The notes beneath the pieces are model-generated. The model was not told the DNA's origin. It ran no database searches and saw only the letters and a list, made by a program, of their open reading frames with translations. A stretch of DNA of 8,207 nucleotides, taken from the NCBI GenBank assembly GCA_018668095.1, contig JABIQF010000050.1, forward strand, positions 1 to 8,207, written 5' to 3'. Shown here in pieces: positions 1 to 7,140 of the stretch (within the stretch, counting starts at the first letter, position 1; each line of letters opens with the position of its first letter). This DNA is from Cellvibrionales bacterium (GTDB lineage Bacteria > Pseudomonadota > Gammaproteobacteria > Pseudomonadales > UBA7434). Both the position numbers and the translations under genes were made by a program.

Positions 1-677
1 CGACGCTTGTCAAAGTCAGCAATGACATGGCCTTCTTCAAGCAGTTGGTTTTCGTAGCTAAGCGCATTATTAATAGTGATGGGTGCCGGCGCATGAAAGC
101 GATGGCCGAAACTTTGTGTTCCTGATTGCACACCTAATATTGTGCAGTTAACCGGTTCTGAATCTAAGAGTGCAACAAGCCATTGCACGGGTCGTACAAA
201 TTCAGCGCGCGAAGCCCCCCAGCGCATACGTTTGGGAATCGGCAATGCATCTAAAGACGCAGCAATAAGACCTTCAAGTAATTCTGCTGTCGCCTTTCCT
301 TTAGCAACACTTCGGAAACCAAGACGTTCACCTTTATCAGTATCAATGGTCACTAGCTCATTGAAACTGATACCGTTACTACGAGCAAATCCTTCAGCGG
401 CTTTACTCGGCTTGCCTTCTTTGTCATAGGCAGCGGCAACAGCAGGGCCTAATTTCTCTATATTTTTATCGGGCTGCTGTGTTTGTAAATCAGTAATCAA
501 AATAGCGAGTCGGCGCGGTGTGGCGAAACTTTTGACGTTATCAGTATTAAAAGATAAATCAGCGCTGCGCAGTCCCGCTAATAAGCCCTGTTCAAAGGCA
601 GCTGAAAGCGCTTTTAAAGCTGTTGGTGGTAATTCTTCGGTACCTAATTCTATTAGGCAGTTAGCGGTCGTATTCAT
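1..677 (-). CDS. glyS: Glycyl-tRNA synthetase beta subunit, N-terminal third (partial)
   Basis: Beta subunit of the heterotetrameric (alpha2beta2) bacterial glycyl-tRNA synthetase. In this family the alpha subunit forms glycyl-adenylate and the beta subunit contributes tRNA binding. The frame is open for 225 codons from ATG at 677 to the left edge. The E. coli protein is about 690 residues, so roughly two thirds lies outside the window. Family landmarks seen in order: ELGTEELPP (res. 10-18), TPRRLA (53-58), GKPSKAAEGFAR (88-99), KRMRWG (149-154), FVRPVQW (160-166), GHRFHAP (191-197) and VIADFDKR (218-225). The start is fixed by a strong AGGAGG at 685-690, 7 nt upstream, and by an ATGA overlap with the glyQ stop, which suggests translational coupling and balanced subunit synthesis. 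No frame damage is visible. Identity is secure; the C-terminal anticodon-binding part cannot be checked. Confidence 0.97.
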   Translation of the reverse strand, partial: MNTTANCLIELGTEELPPTALKALSAAFEQGLLAGLRSADLSFNTDNVKSFATPRRLAILITDLQTQQPDKNIEKLGPAVAAAYDKEGKPSKAAEGFARSNGISFNELVTIDTDKGERLGFRSVAKGKATAELLEGLIAASLDALPIPKRMRWGASRAEFVRPVQWLVALLDSEPVNCTILGVQSGTQSFGHRFHAPAPITINNALSYENQLLEEGHVIADFDKR

Positions 678-1720
678 TGTCCCGCCTCCTTTTTATTTTT
701 CTCTTTCTGTTTAGCATTTTCTATTTTTAGCTTTTCTTTTTCAAATTTAGCGAGTGCATCCAGTTGTAACGATTCCTCTGCTAGTGGAAAGCCAAGTTCG
801 GCACGTTTTTTATAATAGGCTTCGGCAACTGCGCGCGCTAAAGTTCGTACGCGTAAAATGAAACGCTGTCTTTCGGTAACAGAAATGGCATGACGTGCAT
901 CTAATAAGTTAAACGCATGTGATGCTTTCATTACTTGTTCATAAGCGGGTAATGGTAAGCCCGCTTCGATTAATTTTTGACTTTCCGCTTCACACTCATC
1001 GAAATGTTGAAACAGAAAATCAACATTGGCGTGTTCAAAATTATAAGCTGACATTTCAACTTCATTTTGATGGAATACATCACCGTAGCTAACGCTACAG
1101 TGTTCATTTTTAGTCCAGACTAAATCGTAAATGCTATCGACACCCTGTAAATACATGGCGATTCGTTCGAGTCCGTAAGTGATCTCACCAGTAACGGGAT
1201 AGCATTCAAGCCCACCGACTTGTTGAAAGTAAGTGAACTGAGTGACTTCCATACCGTTTAACCAGATTTCCCAGCCCAAGCCCCAAGCGCCCAGGGTGGG
1301 TGATTCCCAGTTATCTTCAACGAAGCGAATATCATGAACTTTAGGGTCAATACCAATTTCATAGAGCGAGTCTAAATACAATTGTTGGATATTATCGGGC
1401 GACGGTTTTAGCGCAACTTGAAATTGATAATAGTGCTGTAATCGATTCGGGTTATCGCCATAGCGACCGTCGGTTGGACGGCGGCAAGGTTGAACATAAG
1501 CAGCATTCCAAGTTTCAGGACCAATCGAGCGTAAAAAAGTGGCAGGATGAAAGGTGCCCGCACCTACTTCCATATCGAGTGGCTGTAAAATAACACAGCC
1601 ATGCTTCGCCCAATAATTTTGTAAGGTCAAAATCAATTCTTGGAATGTCAGAGGCTCCCCTGATCCATTCATTAGGTTTTTATTGGTGCTGTTCGTTGCA
1701 CTGTTATTAGAATCGGACAC
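674..1720 (-). CDS. glyQ: Glycyl-tRNA synthetase alpha subunit
   Basis: Catalytic alpha subunit of class II glycyl-tRNA synthetase, which activates glycine with ATP in the cytoplasm and charges tRNA-Gly together with GlyS. The core is very close to E. coli GlyQ: FQELILTLQ (res. 26-34), QPLDMEVGAGT (46-56), RRPTDGRYG (80-88), NPNRLQHYYQFQ (90-101), VEDNWESPTLGAWGLGWE (134-151), TYGLERIAMY (181-190, class II motif 3 region), YGDVFHQNE (212-220) and ISVTERQR (279-286). It is 348 residues against about 303 in E. coli. The excess is a low-complexity Ser/Asn/Thr-rich N-terminus (res. 2-19) and a Lys/Glu-rich tail (about 325-348). The start is uncertain: GTG at 1720 gives 348 residues, while ATG at 1672 (residue 17) is nearer the family start. 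Neither has a good Shine-Dalgarno sequence. The 3' end overlaps glyS by ATGA and encodes its ribosome binding site. Confidence 0.97.
   Translation of the reverse strand: MSDSNNSATNSTNKNLMNGSGEPLTFQELILTLQNYWAKHGCVILQPLDMEVGAGTFHPATFLRSIGPETWNAAYVQPCRRPTDGRYGDNPNRLQHYYQFQVALKPSPDNIQQLYLDSLYEIGIDPKVHDIRFVEDNWESPTLGAWGLGWEIWLNGMEVTQFTYFQQVGGLECYPVTGEITYGLERIAMYLQGVDSIYDLVWTKNEHCSVSYGDVFHQNEVEMSAYNFEHANVDFLFQHFDECEAESQKLIEAGLPLPAYEQVMKASHAFNLLDARHAISVTERQRFILRVRTLARAVAEAYYKKRAELGFPLAEESLQLDALAKFEKEKLKIENAKQKEKNKKEAGQ
685..690 (-). promoter_or_regulatory. Strong glyS ribosome binding site inside the 3' end of glyQ
   Basis: The minus strand reads AAGGAGG just before glyS, with AGGAGG at 685-690 and 7 nt to the ATG at 677. 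It is the best Shine-Dalgarno match in the window and lies within the last codons of glyQ (the Lys-Glu-Ala-Gly-Gln end). Together with the ATGA overlap it fixes the glyS start. Confidence 0.85.
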
Positions 1721-1737
1721 TGCTTAAAATCACTCAT
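1672..1737 (-). other. Short upstream frame (21 codons) overlapping the glyQ start region
   Basis: An ATG at 1737 opens a 21-codon frame (beginning MSDFKQ) out of register with glyQ. Its TAA (1674-1672) shares its last base with the ATG at 1672, residue 17 of the longer GlyQ frame, in a TAATG stop/start overlap. This frame could feed ribosomes to the inner glyQ ATG, or it could be chance. It has no clear Shine-Dalgarno sequence and resembles no protein I recognise. It is listed because it bears on where glyQ starts. Confidence 0.2.
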
Positions 1738-1786
1738 GCTAAGAAATAGGAATAAGGCTAAACGACGCGGCTGTTTAACGCGCGCG

Positions 1787-1815
1787 ATTATACCTTAACG
1801 GTGGTTTTTTTCTGC
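1787..1815 (-). promoter_or_regulatory. Probable glyQS promoter with GC-rich discriminator
   Basis: A perfect TATAAT -10 box lies on the minus strand at 1792-1787, about 70 nt upstream of the GTG at 1720. The expected -35 position, with a 17-bp spacer (1815-1810, GCAGAA), is a poor match to TTGACA, so activity would rest on the -10 box. The bases right after the -10 box are a CGCGCGCG run. A GC-rich discriminator of this kind is typical of stringently (ppGpp/DksA) controlled promoters of translation genes, which would suit a tRNA synthetase. This is inference from sequence only. Confidence 0.5.
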
Positions 1816-1860
1816 TCTTTTAAAGGCTATATATAAAAACCCAATTTGAAATTATAGGCA

Positions 1861-3321
1861 TTATTTTCGCCAAAATGCCGGAGTAAATAGTACTAGCAGC
1901 GTAAACACTTCCAGACGGCCCAATAACATGGCCAGACATAATACCCACTTTGCTGCTGCTGGGATGTCGCCATAATGGGCAGCGACATCGCCAAGCCCAG
2001 GCCCTAGGTTGTTAATGCTGGCACCGACGGCAGAAAAAGCGGTTAAGAAATCTAATCCTGTTGCCAGAATGAGTAGCATCATAAAAATATAGACCAGAAT
2101 ATAAATAGCAAAGAAGCTCCAAACCGCACCAATAACGCGATCAGAAACTGGCCGGTTGCCAATCTTAATAGGGATAACGGCGTTTGGGTGAACAAGCCTT
2201 ACTAACTCTCGGTAACCTTGTTTAACGATTAATAGAACGCGAATCACTTTCATGCCACCGCCAGTTGATCCAGCGGAGGCGCCCATAAAGGCGAGCAAGA
2301 ACATAAACACAGGAATAAACGTAGGCCATTGTGTGTAATCGCTAGAAGCAAAGCCGGTAGTCGTTGCTAAGGATACGACCTGAAAAACGCCCTGCACAAC
2401 GCTTTCTTGCCAACTAAAATTAAGCGTACTGTCGTTAAGCATTAATAAACCAGCGACGACAACAGCCATGGCTAATACGTTTATTAAAATATAAAAACGG
2501 AATTCGGCGTCTTTGCTATACACCTTAAGTGAACGGTTATGATACGAATAATAATGCAAAGCGAAGTTAACACCGGCTAGTAGCATATAGACTACGGCCA
2601 CGGATAAAATAATTGGGTTATTGAAATAACCCATACTGGCATCATGGGTACTAAACCCACCTATCGCAACCGTTGAAAAACTATGGGCTAATGCATCAAA
2701 GGCAGACATGCCTGCTATCCAATAAGTGATGCCGCATCCTATGGTCATTAATACATAAATAGTAAATAACGCTTTTGCTGTGCCGGTAATACGCGGTGTC
2801 AGTTTATTATCTTTCATCGGACCCGGTGTTTCTGCCCGATATAATTGCATACCACCTACACCCAACATGGGTAAAATCGCGATGGCGATAACGATAATAC
2901 CAATGCCGCCTAACCATTGAAGTTGTTGACGATAGTAAAGAATCGATTTGGGTAAATCATCAAGACCGGTAATAACCGTGGCACCGGTAGTGGTTAAGCC
3001 GGAAATGGATTCAAAGATAGCATCGGTAACAGAGAGGTTGGGTGCGTCAGATAAAAACAATGGCAATGCACCGAATAAACCAAGTACTAGCCAAAATAAT
3101 GCGGTAATTAAAAAACCATCACGGGTTCTTAAGGTGTGCTTAATTTTTCTATTCGGCAGCCAAAGCGCTGCACCTGTTGCAGCGGTAATTGCAAACGCGG
3201 AAACAAAAACATGAATTGTGTCATCACCAAACCATAAAGCAAAAGGTATGGGAATAAGCATGGTTAAGCTGAAAATTAATAACAGCAAACCCAGCAGCGC
3301 ACCTATAATCGAAAAATGCAT
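1861..3321 (-). CDS. trkH: Trk potassium uptake system, membrane subunit TrkH
   Basis: Inner-membrane K+ translocating subunit of the Trk system (SKT superfamily with KtrB/HKT); it conducts K+ under control of TrkA rings. The 486-residue length is usual for TrkH. The sequence is strongly hydrophobic throughout and shows the four pore-loop/selectivity-filter repeats: LTTTGAT (res. 109-115), STVAIGGFST (216-225), ATTTGFAS (319-326) and INNLGPGLG (436-444). The glycine-rich segment GASAGSTGGGMKVIR (347-361) matches the gating-loop region of the third repeat, and MLLGRLEVFTL (465-475) is a conserved TrkH C-terminal motif. ATG at 3321 has GAGG 11 nt upstream (3333-3336), a somewhat long spacing. 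It follows trkA by 59 bp on the same strand, so pore and regulator are probably co-transcribed. The gene is intact. TrkH versus the close paralogue TrkG is decided by the trkA linkage and typical TrkH motifs. Confidence 0.96.
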   Translation of the reverse strand: MHFSIIGALLGLLLLIFSLTMLIPIPFALWFGDDTIHVFVSAFAITAATGAALWLPNRKIKHTLRTRDGFLITALFWLVLGLFGALPLFLSDAPNLSVTDAIFESISGLTTTGATVITGLDDLPKSILYYRQQLQWLGGIGIIVIAIAILPMLGVGGMQLYRAETPGPMKDNKLTPRITGTAKALFTIYVLMTIGCGITYWIAGMSAFDALAHSFSTVAIGGFSTHDASMGYFNNPIILSVAVVYMLLAGVNFALHYYSYHNRSLKVYSKDAEFRFYILINVLAMAVVVAGLLMLNDSTLNFSWQESVVQGVFQVVSLATTTGFASSDYTQWPTFIPVFMFLLAFMGASAGSTGGGMKVIRVLLIVKQGYRELVRLVHPNAVIPIKIGNRPVSDRVIGAVWSFFAIYILVYIFMMLLILATGLDFLTAFSAVGASINNLGPGLGDVAAHYGDIPAAAKWVLCLAMLLGRLEVFTLLVLFTPAFWRK

Positions 3322-3380
3322 AAACTAGACAACCTCAATATGACGAGCAAAAAAAGCTAAAAACACTGTTTTTATAGTGG

Positions 3381-4754
3381 TTAAAAGAAGCCAAGGCCTA
3401 CTTGAAACAAAGCTTCTACAGCGGGTATTTGCTTTTTGTCCGCCAAAAATACAATAACGTGATCATCGGTTTCTAATACAACATCGCGATGTGCGATAAA
3501 TACTTTACCGTCTCTCACAATGGCTCCAATCCTAACGCCTTTGGGTGTTTCGATTTCGGCGACACATTTGCCAACGACTTTAGAATTTTTATTATCACCG
3601 TGAGCAATAATTTCTAAAGCCTCTGCCGCGCCGCGGCGTAGTGAATGTACGGCTGCCATATCGCCACGTCGCACGTGTGTTAATAAACTGCCCAGAGTAA
3701 TTAACTGAGGCGCAAAGGCGATATCAATATCTTCACCTTGCACTAAATCGACATAGGCAGGATTGGTAATTAACGTAATCACTTTTCTGGCGCCTAATTT
3801 TTTGGCCAGTAATGAAGACATAATATTGGCTTCATCATCATTCGTGAGTGCAATAAAGACATCAATGCTGTCGATATTTTCACTATGAAGTAATTCGGTA
3901 TCAGAAGCACTGCCATGCAAAACAATAGTTTTATTGAGTTGTTCAGACAGCTTTTCAGCGCGCTCACCATTTTGTTCAATAATTTTTACTGAGTATTGAT
4001 TTTCAATTGTCTGCGCTAAACGTAAACCAATATTACCTCCGCCAGCAATCATGATGCGATTATAAGGTCGGCTTAGTTGTCCTAACTCACGCATAACGGG
4101 GCGAATGTTTTCTTTAGCCGCGACATAAAAAACTTCGTCGAGCGGTTCTATTTCTGTAGAGCGCTCAGGTTTGATGGCTCTATCACCGCGGAAAATAGCG
4201 GCGACGCGCGCATCTTGTTTGGGCGTCATTTTTTGAATGTTATATAAAGTTTCGCCAATAAACTTATCGCCGGCTTGGGCGCGAATAGCAACCAGCTGAA
4301 CAGCACTGTTAGCAAAGTCGATAACCTGTAATGCACCGGGGTATTCGAGCAAGCCAATAATATGTTCAGTGACTAATTTTTCTGGCGCGATAATAACGTC
4401 TATAGGAATGGCATCATTGGCAAATAAGCTTTTTTGCTCAACATAGCTGTTCGAGCGAATACGACAAATTTTGGTAGGTGTGCGATAAATAGAATGAGCA
4501 ATTTGACAGGCAAGCATATTGATTTCGTCAGAGCCGGTTACGGCGACTAACATGTCGGCATCTTCTATACCGGCGCTATGTAGCACGTCAGGATGAGCCG
4601 CATGGCCATTAATAACACCAATATCGAGCTTGTCTTGTAATTCGCGCAGCCTTGGGCCGTCGCTATCGACAATGGTGATATCCATTTTTTCGTTGGCTAA
4701 ACTTTCTGCTAATGTGCCGCCGACTTGCCCTGCACCCAATATCACAATTTTCAT
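3381..4754 (-). CDS. trkA: Trk potassium uptake system, regulatory NAD-binding subunit TrkA
   Basis: Cytoplasmic peripheral protein that forms the gating ring on TrkH; in this family NAD(H)/ATP binding controls channel opening. At 457 residues it has the duplicated RCK architecture of gammaproteobacterial TrkA: RCK_N 1 (about 1-120) with the Rossmann motif GAGQVG (7-12) and the acidic strand end IVDSD (28-32), RCK_C 1 (about 140-225), RCK_N 2 (about 233-350) with GGGNIG (238-243), and RCK_C 2 (about 370-455). Further conserved pieces are NGHAAHPDVL (49-58), VAVTGSDEINMLAC (70-83), and in the second half LHGSASD (279-285) and ALTNDDEANI (302-311). The ATG at 4754 begins the family-typical MKIVILGAG; only weak purine runs precede it. 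It lies 78 bp downstream of rsmB and 59 bp upstream of trkH. The rsmB-trkA neighbourhood is conserved in E. coli and Pseudomonas. No defects seen. Confidence 0.97.
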   Translation of the reverse strand: MKIVILGAGQVGGTLAESLANEKMDITIVDSDGPRLRELQDKLDIGVINGHAAHPDVLHSAGIEDADMLVAVTGSDEINMLACQIAHSIYRTPTKICRIRSNSYVEQKSLFANDAIPIDVIIAPEKLVTEHIIGLLEYPGALQVIDFANSAVQLVAIRAQAGDKFIGETLYNIQKMTPKQDARVAAIFRGDRAIKPERSTEIEPLDEVFYVAAKENIRPVMRELGQLSRPYNRIMIAGGGNIGLRLAQTIENQYSVKIIEQNGERAEKLSEQLNKTIVLHGSASDTELLHSENIDSIDVFIALTNDDEANIMSSLLAKKLGARKVITLITNPAYVDLVQGEDIDIAFAPQLITLGSLLTHVRRGDMAAVHSLRRGAAEALEIIAHGDNKNSKVVGKCVAEIETPKGVRIGAIVRDGKVFIAHRDVVLETDDHVIVFLADKKQIPAVEALFQVGLGFF

Positions 4755-4779
4755 GTTATCTGCTTTATCTTATTTGCAG

Positions 4780-4800
4780 GCTGGATGAAATGTCACCAGC
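4780..4800 (-). repeat. Imperfect stem-loop in the rsmB-trkA gap
   Basis: GCTGG at 4780-4784 pairs with CCAGC at 4796-4800. Inside it, TGA (4786-4788) pairs with TCA (4793-4795), leaving one unpaired A at 4785 and a 4-nt loop. This gives about 8 base pairs in 21 nt. No T run follows on either strand, so it is not an intrinsic terminator. It sits 25-46 nt upstream of the trkA ATG and could be an RNA stem in the trkA leader, an RNA-processing site or a protein site. Confidence 0.4.
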
Positions 4801-4832
4801 ACTGTCATTAAAATGCTATATGTTTAAGCGTA

Positions 4833-6176
4833 CTAAAGCGTGGCAGACTTGCTAAGTCTTGCGTAGAAAAAACCGCCGTTTTTGCCCTTATTTGGTAGTA
4901 GTTGGCGTCCTGATCCACTGATAACACCCCATTGAGCATCAATCGGCAACGCTTTAGCTGAAGGCGTCTGAGTTAAGAAGGCATCAATAACTGCCGCGTT
5001 CTCTTCAGGCATTATCGAACATGTGCAATACAGGAGTTGGCCACCCTCTTTTAATAGTGGCCAAAGCTGGTTAAGGAGGGTTGTTTGCTGTTCGGCAAAC
5101 TGCGCTAAATCACCGGAGCGACGCAGAAATTTGATATCGGGGTGATGACTGATAATACCGGTGCCTGAACAAGGCGCATCGAGCAAGATACGGTCAAATG
5201 GCTGTTCATCCCACCAAGTGTCGGTGGCTCCTGCATCAGCGGTAATACAATTCGCTGATAATTGATAACGAGCAAGGTTCTCTTTCACTCTAAGTAGGCG
5301 CTCACTACTGCTATCAATAGCGGTTAAACTGCAATTGGGTGCAGATTCTAACGTATGTATGGTTTTTCCGCCGGGTGCAGCGCAAGCATCAAGTACCTGC
5401 ATGGAGCCTTGAACATCGAGCAGTAAAGCGGCTAGCTGAGCGCCGGGATCTTGCACGCTAACAGCGCCTTGCTCAAAGTCAGGTAGTTCGCTGACGGCCA
5501 CCGCTTGTATTAACCGCAGCCCAGAGGGGCTATTGGGGTCGAGTTCGGTTTCGATACTGGCAGCCGTTAATTGTTGCTGATATTCATCACGGCTATTTTT
5601 AGCTAAATTGACGCGCAGCGACATAGCTGGCGCACTGTTGTTGTAATCGAAAAGCGCCTGTGAATGTTCCGGCCAATCTTTCTTTATTTTTTTGAATAAC
5701 CAATTTGGGTGGCTGACATCGGCTGCCGGACTCAATGGTTTTACGTTACTTGGGTCCGCTTGCTGGCGTAAAAAATTTCTTAGCACGGCATTTACTAAGC
5801 CGCTTGCCCATGGCTTCTTCAGTTTTTTTGCTGCATCGACGCTGGCACTAATGGCGGCGTGATCGGGTGTGCGTAAATAAAGTAATTGGTATAAACCGGT
5901 AAGCAGTAAGGCGTATATGTCTGCGTCTTTTTGGCTAAACGGTTTTTTGAGTAAAGGTTTTAATTGTGCGTCTAGCCGATGAAAATGACGTAAGGTACCA
6001 AAGCAAAGCTCACGATAAAAAGCACGGTCTTTATTATCGACGTCAGTGTTGTCATGCGTCTTTGCATTGTTGGAGGATTGAGTATTAGAAAGCGCATCTA
6101 TATCTGCAGAAAAGGATTCTCCCTGACTAATGACTCGAGCAAGAGCTTTAGCGGCTAGCGCGCGCACATCTTTCAT
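4833..6176 (-). CDS. rsmB: 16S rRNA (cytosine-967 C5)-methyltransferase RsmB (Sun/Fmu)
   Basis: S-adenosylmethionine-dependent enzyme making m5C967 in 16S rRNA during small-subunit maturation. At 447 residues it is slightly longer than the roughly 430 usual in the family. The N-terminal NusB-like RNA-binding domain covers about 1-140 (RELCFGTLR 55-63; LVNAVLRNF 127-135). The Rossmann methyltransferase domain follows: DACAAPGGKT (263-272, SAM-binding motif I), LLDAPCSGTG (331-340, Cys336) and LLYCTCS (381-387, Cys386). These two cysteines are the release and nucleophile pair of RNA m5C methyltransferases. GGFFYARL (434-441) closes the fold. A short Asn/Asp/Ser-rich insert (about 28-50) in the NusB-like domain explains much of the extra length. 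The ATG at 6176 starts 4 nt after the fmt stop with no good Shine-Dalgarno sequence, so translation probably depends on ribosomes finishing fmt. It is intact and confidently assigned. Confidence 0.97.
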   Translation of the reverse strand: MKDVRALAAKALARVISQGESFSADIDALSNTQSSNNAKTHDNTDVDNKDRAFYRELCFGTLRHFHRLDAQLKPLLKKPFSQKDADIYALLLTGLYQLLYLRTPDHAAISASVDAAKKLKKPWASGLVNAVLRNFLRQQADPSNVKPLSPAADVSHPNWLFKKIKKDWPEHSQALFDYNNSAPAMSLRVNLAKNSRDEYQQQLTAASIETELDPNSPSGLRLIQAVAVSELPDFEQGAVSVQDPGAQLAALLLDVQGSMQVLDACAAPGGKTIHTLESAPNCSLTAIDSSSERLLRVKENLARYQLSANCITADAGATDTWWDEQPFDRILLDAPCSGTGIISHHPDIKFLRRSGDLAQFAEQQTTLLNQLWPLLKEGGQLLYCTCSIMPEENAAVIDAFLTQTPSAKALPIDAQWGVISGSGRQLLPNKGKNGGFFYARLSKSATL

Positions 6177-6183
6177 TACATTA
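6174..6183 (-). other. Nested stop/start string at the fmt-rsmB junction
   Basis: The minus strand reads TAATGTAATG. The fmt stop TAA (6183-6181) overlaps an ATG (6181-6179). That ATG is followed at once by TAA (6178-6176), which itself overlaps the rsmB ATG (6176-6174). An ATG-TAA start-stop unit is therefore wedged between the two genes. No strong Shine-Dalgarno sequence precedes rsmB, so reinitiation after fmt is the likely way rsmB is translated. Confidence 0.7.
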
Positions 6184-7140
6184 TTGCTCGCTTTCTATGG
6201 GTGAGGAAAAACAATCGCCGAGAGTAAAAAAATCAGGTCGGCCATTAAGTAGCGAGACAATATCCATGGCTTTAGCGCCAGGCATTTGCACCATAGAAAT
6301 TTCAAGGCAACTATTGTTGCACTGCACGACAATGGTTTTTTTATTAATAGCAATAACCGTACCCGCAGTATTATCTTTATCACTTGCTATGGGCGCGGCC
6401 TTGATAATCCGAATGCGCTGATCATTTAAAAAAGTATGGCAACCCATCGCTGAGGTAAACGCGCGAATTTTACGATCAATCTGTTCTGCCGATTGATGCC
6501 AGTCGATTAAGGCTTCTTTTTTATCGATTTTTACAGCGTAATTACTGTCGCTATCGTTTTGTTGCTCAGGCACCAATGCGTCAGCATCAATAGCAGATAA
6601 TGTTTTAAATAATAATGGAATGCCTAACGCTGTCATCTTGCTGCGTAAGCTGTCGCCAGTATCATCGGCGGCAATATCACAGGAGGATTTAAACAGCATG
6701 TCTCCAGTATCTAGACCAATAGCCATTTGCATAATCGTAATGCCGCTGGTTTTATCGCCAGCAATAATCGCTCTTTCGATAGGCGCTGCGCCGCGCCAGC
6801 GTGGCAACAAGGAGGCATGAATATTAATGCAGCCAAACTTTGGTGTATCCAGTGCAATCTGAGGAAGCAATAAACCATAAGCCGCAACAATCATAACGTC
6901 TGCATTAAGTTGAGCTAGCGCCTGAAGTGCATCTTCATCTTTTAATGTCAGTGGTTGTAATACGGGAATGTTGGCGTGTTCGGCGATTTTTTTAACTGGC
7001 GAAGCGTGTAGTTTTTTCCCTCGGCCTGAGCGACGATCGGGTTGAGTGTAAACAGCGACCACTTGATGCTGGCCTTGATCTAATAAGGCTTGTAAGTGGT
7101 CTGCTGAAAATTGCGGAGTACCAGCAAAAATAATGCGCAA
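6181..7140 (-). CDS. fmt: Methionyl-tRNA formyltransferase
   Basis: Transfers a formyl group from 10-formyltetrahydrofolate to initiator Met-tRNA, the step that Def later reverses on new proteins. At 319 residues it has full family length. The N-terminal formyltransferase domain begins RIIFAGTPQFSADHL (res. 2-16), with YTQPDRRSGRGKKL (31-44) as the tRNA-contacting loop region, CINIHASLLPRWRGAAPI (104-121) with Asn106 and His108, and GLDTGDML (142-149) with Asp144. These make up the Asn-His-Asp catalytic set. The C-terminal OB-like domain follows from about 207. The start is TTG at 7140: an in-frame TAA lies 10 codons upstream with no ATG, GTG or other TTG between. In E. coli Fmt the matching position is the Leu before Arg-Ile-Ile. 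AGG at 7148-7150, 7 nt away, serves as a modest Shine-Dalgarno sequence. It lies 52 bp after def and 4 bp before rsmB. Confidence 0.97.
   Translation of the reverse strand: MRIIFAGTPQFSADHLQALLDQGQHQVVAVYTQPDRRSGRGKKLHASPVKKIAEHANIPVLQPLTLKDEDALQALAQLNADVMIVAAYGLLLPQIALDTPKFGCINIHASLLPRWRGAAPIERAIIAGDKTSGITIMQMAIGLDTGDMLFKSSCDIAADDTGDSLRSKMTALGIPLLFKTLSAIDADALVPEQQNDSDSNYAVKIDKKEALIDWHQSAEQIDRKIRAFTSAMGCHTFLNDQRIRIIKAAPIASDKDNTAGTVIAINKKTIVVQCNNSCLEISMVQMPGAKAMDIVSLLNGRPDFFTLGDCFSSPIESEQ

Noticed and set aside
142..429. 95-codon plus-strand frame opposite glyS
   Set aside because: It is antisense to a well-conserved glyS segment, has low-complexity content and resembles no family I know. It is a shadow frame.
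520..714. 64-codon plus-strand frame across the glyS/glyQ junction
   Set aside because: It lies antisense to two confidently assigned genes and has no family resemblance or ribosome site.
1797..1860. Possible terminator after trkH in an A/T-rich stretch with T runs
   Set aside because: I could find no GC-containing stem ahead of a T tract on the minus strand. AATTTCAAATT and the TATATATA run are only weak A/T palindromes.
2948..3214. 88-codon plus-strand frame inside trkH
   Set aside because: It is antisense to the first third of TrkH, including pore segments. The conserved protein is clearly on the minus strand.
3361..3379. Possible intrinsic terminator between trkA and trkH
   Set aside because: CACT/AGTG gives only four pairs before a bulge, although T runs follow on the minus strand. 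This is too weak to call and would argue against the likely trkA-trkH co-transcription.
6620..6820. 66-codon plus-strand frame inside fmt
   Set aside because: It is antisense to the conserved Fmt catalytic region and is explained by codon bias of the real gene.
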